Below, piece after piece: positions 1-6,523 of a stretch of 14,254 nt of DNA. The stretch is from assembly GCA_937958785.1 (NCBI GenBank), contig CALGMY010000124.1, positions 1 through 14,254 on the forward strand. Reading direction: 5' to 3'. The notes beneath the pieces were generated by a model, which made no database searches, was not told the origin of the DNA, and saw only the letters and a list, made by a program, of their open reading frames with translations. Numbering within the stretch: the first letter of the stretch is position 1; the number at the start of each line of letters is the position of its first letter. A program made the translations under genes and the position numbers. The stretch comes from an uncultured Gammaproteobacteria bacterium. GTDB taxonomy: Bacteria; Pseudomonadota; Gammaproteobacteria; Steroidobacterales; GCA-2729495.

Positions 1-13
1 CGCCAAATTAGGC

Positions 14-1600
14 ATGTCCCCGTTCGACCTCATCGTCGTCGGCGGCGGCATCAATGGCGCGGGGATCGCCCGGGACGCGGCGCTGCGGGGCCTCTCCACC
101 TGCCTTCTGGAGCAGGGTGACCTCTGCCAGGGCACCACCCGCTGGTCCAGCCGGCTGATCCACGGCGGGCTGCGTTACCTGGAGTTCGGCGAGCTCGGGC
201 TGGTGCACGAGTCGCTGCAGGAGCGGGAGACCCTGCTCCGCAACGCGCCGCACCTGGTGCGGCCGCTGCCCCTGCTGATCCCCGTGTACGAGGACGCCCG
301 CCGGGGCATGAACACGGTGGACTTCGGCCTCTATGTCTACGACCTCCTGTCCATCGGGCGCTCCGTGCCAGGTCACCGGCGCCTGTCCCGGGGGGAGGCG
401 CTGGCCGAAATGCCCGGCCTGAAGGCCGACGGGCTCACCGGCGCGGTGGTCTACCACGACGCCCAGGTCACCCACGTGGAACGGCTCGTGGTGGAGAACG
501 CCCTCGCCGCCGCCGCGGCTGGCGCCCGGATCGAGACCCATACGGCGGTCGACAGGGTGCTGCTCGACCGCAACCAGGTCACGGGCGTCGAGGTGCGGGA
601 CAGCCGCACCGGCGAGCGCTCCACCCGCCACGCGCGGCTCATCGTCAATGCCGCCGGGCCCTGGGTTGACCGGGTGCTGGCGGCCGCGGGCCGCCCGCTG
701 CCCCGCTTCCTCGGTCCCACCAAGGGCACCCACATCGTCGTCCGGCCCTTCCCGGGCTTCGGGGCCACGGCCTGCTACGCCGAGGCCCGCTCCGACGGGC
801 GACCCTTCTTCATCCTGCCCTGGAACGGCCTGGTGCTGATCGGCACCACCGACACCCGCTGCGACGAGGACCCGGCCCTGCTCCGGCCGACCGCCGCCGA
901 GGTGGACTACCTGCTCGCCGAGACCCGCCACACCTTCCCGGACTCGGGCCTCACCCGGGAGGCGGTGCTCTACGCCTACAGCGGCGCGCGGCCCCTGCCG
1001 CGCCAGGGCCTGAAGGAAACCGGCGCCATCACCCGCCGTCACCTGATCCGCCAGCACGGCCGCTCGGCCCGGGGCCTCGTCTCGGTCATCGGCGGCAAGA
1101 TCACCACCTACCGGCACCTGGCCGAGGAGGTGGTGGACCTCGTCGTGCCCCGCCTCGGGCGCACTGCCCGGGGCTGCGAGACGGCCCGCCTGCCCCTGCC
1201 CGGCGGCAGTGCCACCACCGCCCAGGTGCTGAAGGAACTCGCCACCTTCCCCCACGTGCCGGCCGGCAGCCACGCCCACCTCCATGCGCTCTACGGCAGC
1301 CGCGCCCCGCTGGTGGCCGCCCTGACCCGGGACGCGCCGGAGCTCGGCCTCCCGCTCTCGCCCGGGGCACCGGCCCTGGCGGCGGAGGTGGTCTTCGCCG
1401 CCCGGGGCGAGTTCGCCGTCACGCTGGGCGACATCCTGCTGCGCCGTTGCATGGCGGGACTCGGTCCGGACCTGGGCCGCGGCGCGATCGCCGGGGCCCT
1501 GGCCACCGCGGCCCGGCACCTCGCCTGGGACCCGGCCCGCTGCGCGGCGGAGGAGGCGGCCTACCGGACCGAGATCGCGGCACTGGCCCCGCCCCCCTGA
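14..1600 (+). CDS. glpD: Aerobic glycerol-3-phosphate dehydrogenase (FAD, quinone-linked)
   Basis: Oxidises sn-glycerol 3-phosphate to dihydroxyacetone phosphate at the cytoplasmic membrane and passes electrons through FAD to the quinone pool, feeding glycerol and phospholipid-derived carbon into glycolysis. Seen: 528 residues, close to the family's usual length of about 500. The N-terminal FAD Rossmann motif GGGINGAG covers residues 10-17, and the family hallmark IHGGLRYLE covers 49-57. A second FAD-contact stretch, NAAGPWVD, lies near residue 213, followed by the substrate-domain run GPTKGTHIVV and the C-terminal ISVIGGKITTYR-like stretch (here VSVIGGKITTYR). The C-terminal 140 residues match the helical DAO_C region. 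The start is the only sensible ATG and places the dinucleotide fold at the very N-terminus; no clear Shine-Dalgarno is visible in the 13 bases before it. The next gene follows 49 bp downstream on the same strand. No glpF, glpK or glpR is in view. The family call is near certain. Confidence 0.96.
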   Translation: MSPFDLIVVGGGINGAGIARDAALRGLSTCLLEQGDLCQGTTRWSSRLIHGGLRYLEFGELGLVHESLQERETLLRNAPHLVRPLPLLIPVYEDARRGMNTVDFGLYVYDLLSIGRSVPGHRRLSRGEALAEMPGLKADGLTGAVVYHDAQVTHVERLVVENALAAAAAGARIETHTAVDRVLLDRNQVTGVEVRDSRTGERSTRHARLIVNAAGPWVDRVLAAAGRPLPRFLGPTKGTHIVVRPFPGFGATACYAEARSDGRPFFILPWNGLVLIGTTDTRCDEDPALLRPTAAEVDYLLAETRHTFPDSGLTREAVLYAYSGARPLPRQGLKETGAITRRHLIRQHGRSARGLVSVIGGKITTYRHLAEEVVDLVVPRLGRTARGCETARLPLPGGSATTAQVLKELATFPHVPAGSHAHLHALYGSRAPLVAALTRDAPELGLPLSPGAPALAAEVVFAARGEFAVTLGDILLRRCMAGLGPDLGRGAIAGALATAARHLAWDPARCAAEEAAYRTEIAALAPPP

Positions 1601-1607
1601 CCTGTGG

Positions 1608-1638
1608 CCTGATGGCCGGGATGGCCTCAGGGAGGAGG
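1608..1638 (+). promoter_or_regulatory. Small hairpin abutting the Shine-Dalgarno of the beta-barrel gene
   Basis: The 10-nt arm at 1608-1617 (CCTGATGGCC) pairs with 1623-1631 (GGCCTCAGG), with one bulged base and a 5-nt loop. The purine-rich GGAGGAGG at 1631-1638 begins where the hairpin ends and lies 11 nt before the ATG at 1650. No T-tract follows, so it is not a classical terminator. It could modulate translation or protect the glpD 3' end, or be incidental in GC-rich DNA. Confidence 0.3.
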
Positions 1639-1649
1639 CTCAAGTCGCG

Positions 1650-2717
1650 ATGCGTCCCCGGCGGAATCCCGCTGCCTGGCTCCTCTGGGCCTGCCTGGTG
1701 GCAGGGCCGGGGGCCCGCGCGGCCGACGACCCGGTCGCCGGCACCGGAGGCGGGCCGCCGCTCGAGGCGGATGCGCCGATGCCGGAGGTCGCCACCTGCG
1801 CCGAGCCCGGCTCCGACCAGAACGCCTGGATCGACAAGGTGCAGAAGGGTGTCTACACGAGCGTGTGCAGCACGGCCCGCTGGTTCGATGGCCTGTTCGG
1901 CAACCCGCGCTTCGACCAGGACTCGGACGACACCTTCGGCCGGCTGGGCCTCTTCGAGCAGTACGACCGCCGGGACCAGCTGGACACCCGGGTCCGGCTC
2001 CGGGCCCGCTACGCCTTCCCGAACCTCAAGAAGCGGGTGCGCCTGACCCTCGGCCGGGGCGACGAGCAGGAGCTGGTGGAGGAGCGGCCCACGGGGTCGG
2101 ACAACCCGGCGCCCGCGAGCTTCCAGTCGGTGGACGACGATGCCTGGCTGCTCGGGCTCGGCTACTCCAAGCAGGACGGGCTCGAGAACGGCTTCGACTT
2201 CGGCGTCGGGGTGCGCCTGCGGGCGCCCGTCGACCCCTACGTGAAGGCGACCTACCGGCACAACTTCGTCTTCCGCGGGGACACCCTGCTGCGCTTCCGC
2301 GAGACCCCCTTCTGGCGGGACAGCCGGGGCTTCGGGGCCACCACGCAGGTGTCGCTCGACCACCTGGCCACGGACCGGGTGCTGCTGCGCTGGAGCAACC
2401 TCGGCACCGTGGCCGAGGACACCGAGGGCCTCGACTGGGGCACGAGCTTCTCCCTGTACCAGGACCTGTCCGGCCGCAAGGCGATCAGCTACACCGCCCT
2501 CGTGCAGGGCGAGACGGGGGCCGACGTGCCCCTGCAGAACTACGGCGTCGAGACCCGCTACCGGCAGAACGTCTTCCGTCGCTGGCTGTTCATGGAAGTC
2601 TCCGCCAGCCTCACCTGGCCCCGGGAGGAACTCACCGAGGACCGGGAGATCAACCCGGGCATCGGCATCGGCTTCGAGATGTACTTCGGTCCGGTGCCCG
2701 AGCTGGAGATGCGCTGA
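1650..2717 (+). CDS. Exported beta-barrel-like protein, probably outer membrane
   Basis: I do not recognise a named family. Seen: a Sec signal peptide (basic MRPRRN, hydrophobic LLWACLVAG, likely cleavage after GARA near residue 24), then an acidic linker. Residues 55-90 hold a WIDKVQKGVY...CSTARWFDGLFG block with Cys at 50 and 73 that could form a disulfide. From about residue 100 to the end there are repeated alternating hydrophobic/polar stretches of 9-12 residues (TRVRLRARYAF, RVRLTLGRG, FDFGVGVRLRAP, TQVSLDHLA, TSFSLYQDLS, IGIGFEMYFG). These are typical of transmembrane beta-strands, and I count roughly 10-12. The mature C-terminus (PELEMR) lacks the usual terminal aromatic residue, although the last strand ends in MYFG nine residues earlier. 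Start choice: first ATG, with GGAGGAGG upstream. It lies between glpD and recQ; no functional link to either is evident. Outer-membrane location is inferred from the pattern. Confidence 0.75.
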   Translation: MRPRRNPAAWLLWACLVAGPGARAADDPVAGTGGGPPLEADAPMPEVATCAEPGSDQNAWIDKVQKGVYTSVCSTARWFDGLFGNPRFDQDSDDTFGRLGLFEQYDRRDQLDTRVRLRARYAFPNLKKRVRLTLGRGDEQELVEERPTGSDNPAPASFQSVDDDAWLLGLGYSKQDGLENGFDFGVGVRLRAPVDPYVKATYRHNFVFRGDTLLRFRETPFWRDSRGFGATTQVSLDHLATDRVLLRWSNLGTVAEDTEGLDWGTSFSLYQDLSGRKAISYTALVQGETGADVPLQNYGVETRYRQNVFRRWLFMEVSASLTWPREELTEDREINPGIGIGFEMYFGPVPELEMR

Positions 2718-2721
2718 GGGC

Positions 2722-2730
2722 TGGTAGACT
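2722..2730 (+). promoter_or_regulatory. Possible extended -10 for recQ
   Basis: TGGTAGACT directly after the barrel-gene stop contains a TGn element joined to TAGACT (4 of 6 matches to TATAAT) and would place transcription start about 20 nt before the recQ ATG. No recognisable -35 accompanies it, and recQ may instead be read through from upstream. Confidence 0.25.
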
Positions 2731-2756
2731 GCCGCGCCCGGAAACTTCCGCCGCGC

Positions 2757-4622
2757 ATGCCGGACCAGGCCACCCACATCCTCCGCACGGTCTTCGGCTA
2801 CGAGGCCTTCCGGACCCCGCAGGGGGAGGTCGTCGCCCACCTCGTCGCGGGCGGCGATGCGCTGGTGCTGATGCCGACCGGCGGCGGCAAGTCCCTGTGC
2901 TACCAGATCCCGGCGCTGGTGCGCTTCGGCACCGGCATCGTCGTGTCGCCGCTCATCGCCCTGATGCAGGACCAGGTGGCGGCCCTCGTGCAGGCGGGCG
3001 TGCGGGCGGCCTTCCTCAACTCGTCCCTCCGGCCCGACGAGGCCCGCCGGGTGGAGGCCCGGTTCCGGGCGGGGGACCTGGACCTCCTGTACCTGGCGCC
3101 GGAGCGCCTGCTGCTGGATCGCACGCTCGACATGCTCGCCGGCGCGCCGCTGGCGCTCATCGCCATCGACGAGGCCCACTGCGTGTCCCAGTGGGGCCAC
3201 GACTTCCGGCCCGAGTACCTGCAGCTCGCGGTACTCCGCGAGCGCTTCCCCGGTGTCCCCCGCATCGCCCTCACGGCCACGGCCGACGAGCGCACCCGCA
3301 CGGAGATCCTCGCGAAGCTCGCCCTCACCGACGCCCGGCTGTTCATCAGCAGCTTCGACCGGCCGAACATCCGCTACCGGATCACCGAGGCCCAGGGCAA
3401 TGCCCGGGAGGCGCTGCTGCGCTTCATCCGCAGCGAGCACCCGGGCGAGGCGGGCATCGTCTACTGCCTGTCCCGCCAGAAGACCGAGGACCTGGCCGGC
3501 TGGCTGGCGGGCCAGGGTGTGCCGGCCCTGCCGTACCACGCGGGCCTGCCTGCCGCGGAGCGGGCGGCGAACCAGGCGCGCTTCATCGGCGAGGAGGGCC
3601 TCGTGATGGTCGCGACCATCGCCTTCGGCATGGGCATCGACAAGTCGAACGTGCGCTTCGTCGCGCACCTCTCGTTGCCGAAGAGCGTCGAGGCCTACTA
3701 CCAGGAGACCGGCCGGGCGGGACGCGACGGCCTGCCCGCCGACGCCTGGATGAGCTACGGCCTGCAGGACGTGATCATGCTGCGCCAGATGCTGGCGGAG
3801 TCCGGGGCGGACGAGACGCACAAGCGGGCGGAGCGCCACAAGCTCGATGCGATGCTGGGGCTCTGCGAGCTCACCACCTGCCGCCGCCAGGCGCTGCTTT
3901 CGTACTTCGGCGAGACGCGGGACCAGCCCTGCGGGAACTGCGACACCTGCCTCTCGCCACCCGAGACCTGGGACGCCACCGTGGTGGCCCAGAAGGCCCT
4001 GTCCTGCGTGCACCGCACGGGGCAGCGCTTCGGCGTGATGTACCTGATCGACGTGCTGCTCGGGAAGGACGACGAGCGCATCCGCCGCTTCGGCCACGAC
4101 CGGCTGCCGACCTTCGGCATCGGCACCGAGCTGGACGCGAAGGCCTGGCGGGGTGTCTTCCGCCAGCTCATCGCCCGGGGGCTGCTCACCGTCGACGTGG
4201 AGGGCCATGGCGGGCTGCACCTCACCGAACTCTGCCGGCCGGTGCTCCGGGGCGATGCGTCCCTGTGGCTGCGCCGGGAGGTGGCGGCTACCCGGCGGAC
4301 GAAGGCAGCCCGGGGCGGGACCGGCCGGGAGAAGACGGCCGCGGGGGGCTTCGAGTCACCGGGTGACCAGGCGCTCTGGGCGGCGCTGCGCACCCTGCGC
4401 CTGGAACTCGCGAAGGCCCGCAACGTGCCGCCCTACGTGATCTTCCACGACGCGACGCTGGCCGAGATGGTGCGCCGCCGGCCGGCGACGCTCGGGGAAC
4501 TCGGCGCGCTCTCGGGCATCGGCGAGCGCAAGCTCGCGGCCTTCGGCGAGCAGTTCCTGGAAGTCATTGGCAGGAGCGCCTTTAGGCGCGACGGCCCGGA
4601 ATTCCCCTCGCTCGCTAGATGA
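2757..4622 (+). CDS. recQ: ATP-dependent DNA helicase RecQ
   Basis: 3'-5' DNA helicase of recombination and stalled-fork repair (RecF pathway). Seen in order: the aromatic-rich Q-motif region FGYEAFRTPQ (13-22), Walker A TGGGKS (41-46), Walker B DEAH (138-141) within the RecQ-specific aromatic loop HCVSQWGHDFRPEY, motif III TATA (173-176), motif V-like FGMGIDKSNVR (290-300) and the motif VI arginine fingers QETGRAGRDG (316-325). The RecQ-C-terminal zinc site uses C375, C392, C395 and C398 (TTCRR...PCGNCDTC), followed by a winged helix to about 500. The linker at 510-535 is basic. An HRDC domain follows (about 536-604, LRLELAKARNVPPYVIF...LGALSGIGERKLAAFGEQFLEVI). At 621 residues it is in the normal range. 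The last 16 residues (606-621, including RSAFRRDG) are encoded by a REP palindrome and are not part of the conserved protein. The start is the ATG giving the standard RecQ N-terminus; its upstream Shine-Dalgarno is weak. Confidence 0.97.
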   Translation: MPDQATHILRTVFGYEAFRTPQGEVVAHLVAGGDALVLMPTGGGKSLCYQIPALVRFGTGIVVSPLIALMQDQVAALVQAGVRAAFLNSSLRPDEARRVEARFRAGDLDLLYLAPERLLLDRTLDMLAGAPLALIAIDEAHCVSQWGHDFRPEYLQLAVLRERFPGVPRIALTATADERTRTEILAKLALTDARLFISSFDRPNIRYRITEAQGNAREALLRFIRSEHPGEAGIVYCLSRQKTEDLAGWLAGQGVPALPYHAGLPAAERAANQARFIGEEGLVMVATIAFGMGIDKSNVRFVAHLSLPKSVEAYYQETGRAGRDGLPADAWMSYGLQDVIMLRQMLAESGADETHKRAERHKLDAMLGLCELTTCRRQALLSYFGETRDQPCGNCDTCLSPPETWDATVVAQKALSCVHRTGQRFGVMYLIDVLLGKDDERIRRFGHDRLPTFGIGTELDAKAWRGVFRQLIARGLLTVDVEGHGGLHLTELCRPVLRGDASLWLRREVAATRRTKAARGGTGREKTAAGGFESPGDQALWAALRTLRLELAKARNVPPYVIFHDATLAEMVRRRPATLGELGALSGIGERKLAAFGEQFLEVIGRSAFRRDGPEFPSLAR

Positions 4623-4670
4623 ACACGCTCGCTACGGGAATTCCGGGCCGTCGCGCCTAAAGGCGCTCCT
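4572..4670. repeat. Inverted pair of REP elements (REPIN-like), perfect 35-bp arms
   Basis: Bases 4572-4606 are the exact reverse complement of 4636-4670, with 29 bp between them. Each arm starts AGGAGCGCC-TTTA-GGCGCGAC, itself a small hairpin (GCGCC/GGCGC around TTTA), and then continues for another GGCCCGGAATTCCC-type stretch. With one mismatch allowed, the outer ends extend to G[T/C]AGGAGCG, the head typical of gammaproteobacterial REP sequences (known family; this copy is recognised by eye). Inside the spacer a 9-mer, CGCTCGCTA, occurs twice in direct orientation (4609-4617 and 4626-4634). The left arm lies inside the 3' end of recQ. The whole element separates recQ from the convergent - strand gene ending at 4680, so its RNA hairpin could act as a bidirectional transcription end or mRNA stabiliser. 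Confidence 0.9.
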
Positions 4671-4679
4671 ACGAGCTTC

Positions 4680-4976
4680 CTACAGCTCGCCGAGCGGCCG
4701 CACGAAGGTGAAGCGGGCCGGGTCGACGATGAGCTTGTCGGCGGCCTCGCCGATGTTGCCGCCGAGGGCGCTGAAGGGCAGGGTGACCACCCAGATGGCG
4801 GTGCCGACCACGGTAGCGCCGAGGCCGAGGGGCCGGGCCACCGCGCCATCGATCAGCATGCTGCTGAAGGACGGGTCGCCGTACCGCACCTCGTCCGCCT
4901 GGACGGCGGGGGCGGCCGTGAGGAGGGCGGTCAGCAGGACCGCCGCGAGCGGCCGGGAAACAGACGGGCACTTCAT
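4680..4976 (-). CDS. Small conserved exported protein
   Basis: A 98-residue protein of unknown role. Seen: a signal peptide (MKCPSVSRPLAAVLLTALL, likely cleavage after AVQA at residue 27), then a short mature protein with a hydrophobic stretch GLGATVVGTAIWVVTLPFSALGG at about 51-73 and the closing motif DPARFTFVRPLGEL. The pattern ARPLG-x4-VVGTA...ITLPF...FVRPLG resembles a widespread proteobacterial family often labelled 'multidrug transporter' without evidence; I would not assign transport. The start was set at the ATG at 4976 because GAGGA lies 6 nt upstream and a signal peptide begins exactly there. The longer frame back to 5036 would start inside the -35 box. Its own promoter makes it probably monocistronic. 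Confidence 0.85.
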   Translation of the reverse strand: MKCPSVSRPLAAVLLTALLTAAPAVQADEVRYGDPSFSSMLIDGAVARPLGLGATVVGTAIWVVTLPFSALGGNIGEAADKLIVDPARFTFVRPLGEL

Positions 4977-5007
4977 GGGCGGTCCTCGCAGGTCAGTGAA
5001 TGCTGGA

Positions 5008-5036
5008 ACGCTAGGCCGCAACCCCCGGATTGTCAA
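5008..5036 (-). promoter_or_regulatory. Sigma-70 promoter of the small exported protein
   Basis: On the - strand a perfect TTGACA (5036-5031) is followed after exactly 17 nt by TAGCGT (5013-5008; 3 of 6 matches to TATAAT). Transcription would start near 5001, leaving a leader of about 25 nt with a GAGGA ribosome site. The perfect -35 stands out in this GC-rich background. Confidence 0.65.
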
Positions 5037-5064
5037 CGGAAGATCGCCGCCGATCCGGACTGGT

Positions 5065-5514
5065 TCACGTTTCGTCGTCGAACGGAAAGTACGCGAAGCG
5101 CAGGTCGCCGCCGGGTTCCCGACCGGCGTCCTGCCAGCCGGCCACCCGGTAGAAGCGCTCCGCCCGCGTTCCGGGGGCGGTGGTCAGCCAGGCGGGGCCG
5201 TCGCCCCGGGCGAACAGCCAGTCCAGGAGCTCGTCGTGCAGGGCCCGCCCGATGCCGCGCCCCTCGAACCCGGGGGCGACGAACAGGGCCCACAGGTTGC
5301 GCGACGCCCCGTCGGCCATCCCGAAGCCGGCGAGCTGGCCGTCGACCTCGGCGACGACCCCCCAGCCGGGACCTGCCAGCAGCGCCGCGTAGTCGCCCGG
5401 CTGGACCCGGGAGGGATCCCGCAGGACGTTCTCCCGCACGGCCAGCCGCACGGCGTGCATCGCCGGAATGTCGGCGACGGTGGCGGGCCGGAGCGAGAAG
5501 CCACCCGCCGTCAT
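5065..5514 (-). CDS. GNAT-family N-acetyltransferase (second of a tandem pair)
   Basis: Predicted cytoplasmic acetyl-CoA-dependent N-acyltransferase; substrate not deducible. Seen: 149 residues, the normal size for a single GNAT domain, opening with FSLRPATVADIPAMHAVR (alpha1 region). Beta4 LWALFVAPGFEGRGIGRAL (74-92) carries the acetyl-CoA pyrophosphate loop at 84-89. The first loop position, usually Gln or Arg, is Glu (E84-G-R-G-I-G), a variant seen in the family. The C-terminal ERFYRVAGWQDAG (119-131) is the usual 'FY...GF' helix/strand. Its ATG overlaps the TGA of the upstream GNAT gene by 4 bp (ATGA), which implies translational coupling. It is the last gene of the - strand run beginning at 9226. 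It is not a close duplicate of its neighbour, since the two proteins differ outside the CoA loop. Confidence 0.9.
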   Translation of the reverse strand: MTAGGFSLRPATVADIPAMHAVRLAVRENVLRDPSRVQPGDYAALLAGPGWGVVAEVDGQLAGFGMADGASRNLWALFVAPGFEGRGIGRALHDELLDWLFARGDGPAWLTTAPGTRAERFYRVAGWQDAGREPGGDLRFAYFPFDDET

Positions 5515-5966
5515 GACGGCGTGAGCCGGGTCACCATCCGCCGCCGGGACAGGGCCGTGAAGCCGTGCCGCGCGTACAGGGACCGGACCCGCTCGTGGTC
5601 CGGCTCGATCTCGAGGTCGATGGCGGCGCAGCCGGCGCCCCGGGCCGCGGCGAGCACCGCCTCGAGCAGCCGGGCGCCGAGCCCCGACCCGCGCCGGTCC
5701 GGCACCACGTACAGCTCCTCGAGCCAGGCGGCCTGGCCCCCGTGCTCCAGGGCCCAGAGCAGGGAGACGTAGGCGACGCCGACGCAGGCACCGTCGTCCT
5801 CGGCCACGAGGAAGAAGCCGCGCCGGGGCACGGCGAGCACGCCCTCGATGGCGGCCGCCAGTTCCTCATCCGGGATGACCACGTGATGCTCGGCGAGCTG
5901 GACGGCGAGCAGGCGGCAGATGGCGTCCAGGTGCTCCGGCCCGGCCCGGCGGATGCTGGCGGTCAC
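5511..5966 (-). CDS. GNAT-family N-acetyltransferase (first of a tandem pair)
   Basis: Predicted acetyltransferase of unknown substrate, 151 residues. Seen: SIRRAGPEHLDAICRLL at the N-terminus (beta1-alpha1), FFLVAEDDGACVGVAYVSLLWALEHG (beta2-beta3), AAWLEELYVVPDRRGSGLGARLL (79-101) with the acetyl-CoA loop R92-G-S-G-L-G, and RVRSLYARHGFTAL (127-139), the conserved C-terminal 'YarhGF' signature. I chose the GTG at 5966: it overlaps the TGA of the upstream SRPBCC gene by 4 bp (GTGA) and puts the GNAT beta1 strand at residue 4. The frame stays open further upstream, but that part is antisense-like shadow within the SRPBCC gene. The EELYVVPDRRG wording is typical of GNATs acting on small amines or aminoglycoside-like compounds, but this is only a family resemblance. 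Confidence 0.9.
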   Translation of the reverse strand: MTASIRRAGPEHLDAICRLLAVQLAEHHVVIPDEELAAAIEGVLAVPRRGFFLVAEDDGACVGVAYVSLLWALEHGGQAAWLEELYVVPDRRGSGLGARLLEAVLAAARGAGCAAIDLEIEPDHERVRSLYARHGFTALSRRRMVTRLTPS

Positions 5967-6490
5967 CGGCTCTCGGCGGTGGCCTTCAGCGCCGCGAGTC
6001 CGGCCTCGAAGTCGGGGCCCACCATGTCCTCGGTGTCGATGAAGAGGCCGATGAGCTTCGAGAGGTAGGGCTGGGGGCCGAACATGGCCCAGGTGACCTT
6101 CGTGCGGTCGCCGTCCGGCACCAGCAGGAACTCGACCGTGTTGCGGGCCTCGAAGGGCGCAGTGAACCGGAGGTCCACCACCACCTTCGACGGGGGCACG
6201 GACTGGATGATCTCCATGCGGCCCGCGCCCACGTCCGCGTTGCCCGACCACTCGTACACCGAGCCGACGCCGCTGTCGGCCCCGCCGTATTCCCGCTGCA
6301 TGTCCGGGTCCTTCCGGTCCCAGGGCGACCAGAGGGCCCAGCCCCGGTAGTCGTTGATCAGGGGAAAGACGAGCTCGGGCGGGGCATCGATGGCGGTGCT
6401 GCGCTCGATGCGGAAGCTGTCGGGCTGGCCCGCCGCGTAGGCGAGGATGCCCGCGATGATCGCGAGCAGGATGAGCAGTACGGTGCGCAT
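5963..6490 (-). CDS. SRPBCC (START-like) superfamily protein with N-terminal membrane anchor
   Basis: A 175-residue protein. Seen: an N-terminal hydrophobic helix (VLLILLAIIAGILAYAA, residues 4-20) serving as anchor or uncleaved signal, then an SRPBCC fold: RIERSTAIDAPPELVFPLINDYRGWALWSPWD (27-58) contains the typical 'I.APpe.VF..i.d...w..WsPW' opening, followed by GSVYEWSGN, GAGRMEIIQSVPPSKVVVDLRF, TVEFLLVPDGDRTKVTWAMFG and a terminal amphipathic helix. The family (polyketide cyclase/dehydrase-like) binds hydrophobic small molecules, but many members have no proven enzyme activity. Start ATG has GGGAGG 8 nt upstream. It lies 33 bp behind the Rieske oxygenase gene and overlaps the next gene by 4 bp, so it may bind a hydrophobic substrate or product of the oxygenase (inference). 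Confidence 0.9.
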   Translation of the reverse strand: MRTVLLILLAIIAGILAYAAGQPDSFRIERSTAIDAPPELVFPLINDYRGWALWSPWDRKDPDMQREYGGADSGVGSVYEWSGNADVGAGRMEIIQSVPPSKVVVDLRFTAPFEARNTVEFLLVPDGDRTKVTWAMFGPQPYLSKLIGLFIDTEDMVGPDFEAGLAALKATAESR

Positions 6491-6523
6491 GCCGGGCCTC
6501 CCGCTCGACCCGCCGGGGAGCGC

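Noticed and set aside
1608..1631. Rho-independent terminator after glpD
   Set aside because: The hairpin has a bulge and is followed by purine-rich sequence instead of a T-tract.
1419..4220. A 933-codon open frame on the - strand opposite glpD, the barrel gene and recQ
   Set aside because: Stop-free antisense frames are common in DNA this GC-rich; the translation is Gly/Ala/Arg/Pro/His-rich without motifs and lies over three clear + strand genes.
1865..4366. An 833-codon + strand open frame spanning the barrel gene and recQ in another frame
   Set aside because: Composition is the usual Arg/Pro/Gly shadow; recQ and the barrel protein in the true frames have full domains and signal peptide.
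4977..5036. Longer start (TTG at 5036) for the small exported protein
   Set aside because: That TTG is part of the TTGACA -35 box, and the extra 20 residues would bury the signal peptide; the ATG at 4976 has a good ribosome site.
4567..5772. A 401-codon + strand frame starting in the REP pair
   Set aside because: It begins inside the palindrome and runs antisense to the small exported protein and both GNAT genes, with no domain content.
5065..5966. Tandem GNAT genes as a recent duplication
   Set aside because: The two proteins share only the acetyl-CoA loop pattern and general fold cues; their N-termini and C-termini differ widely.
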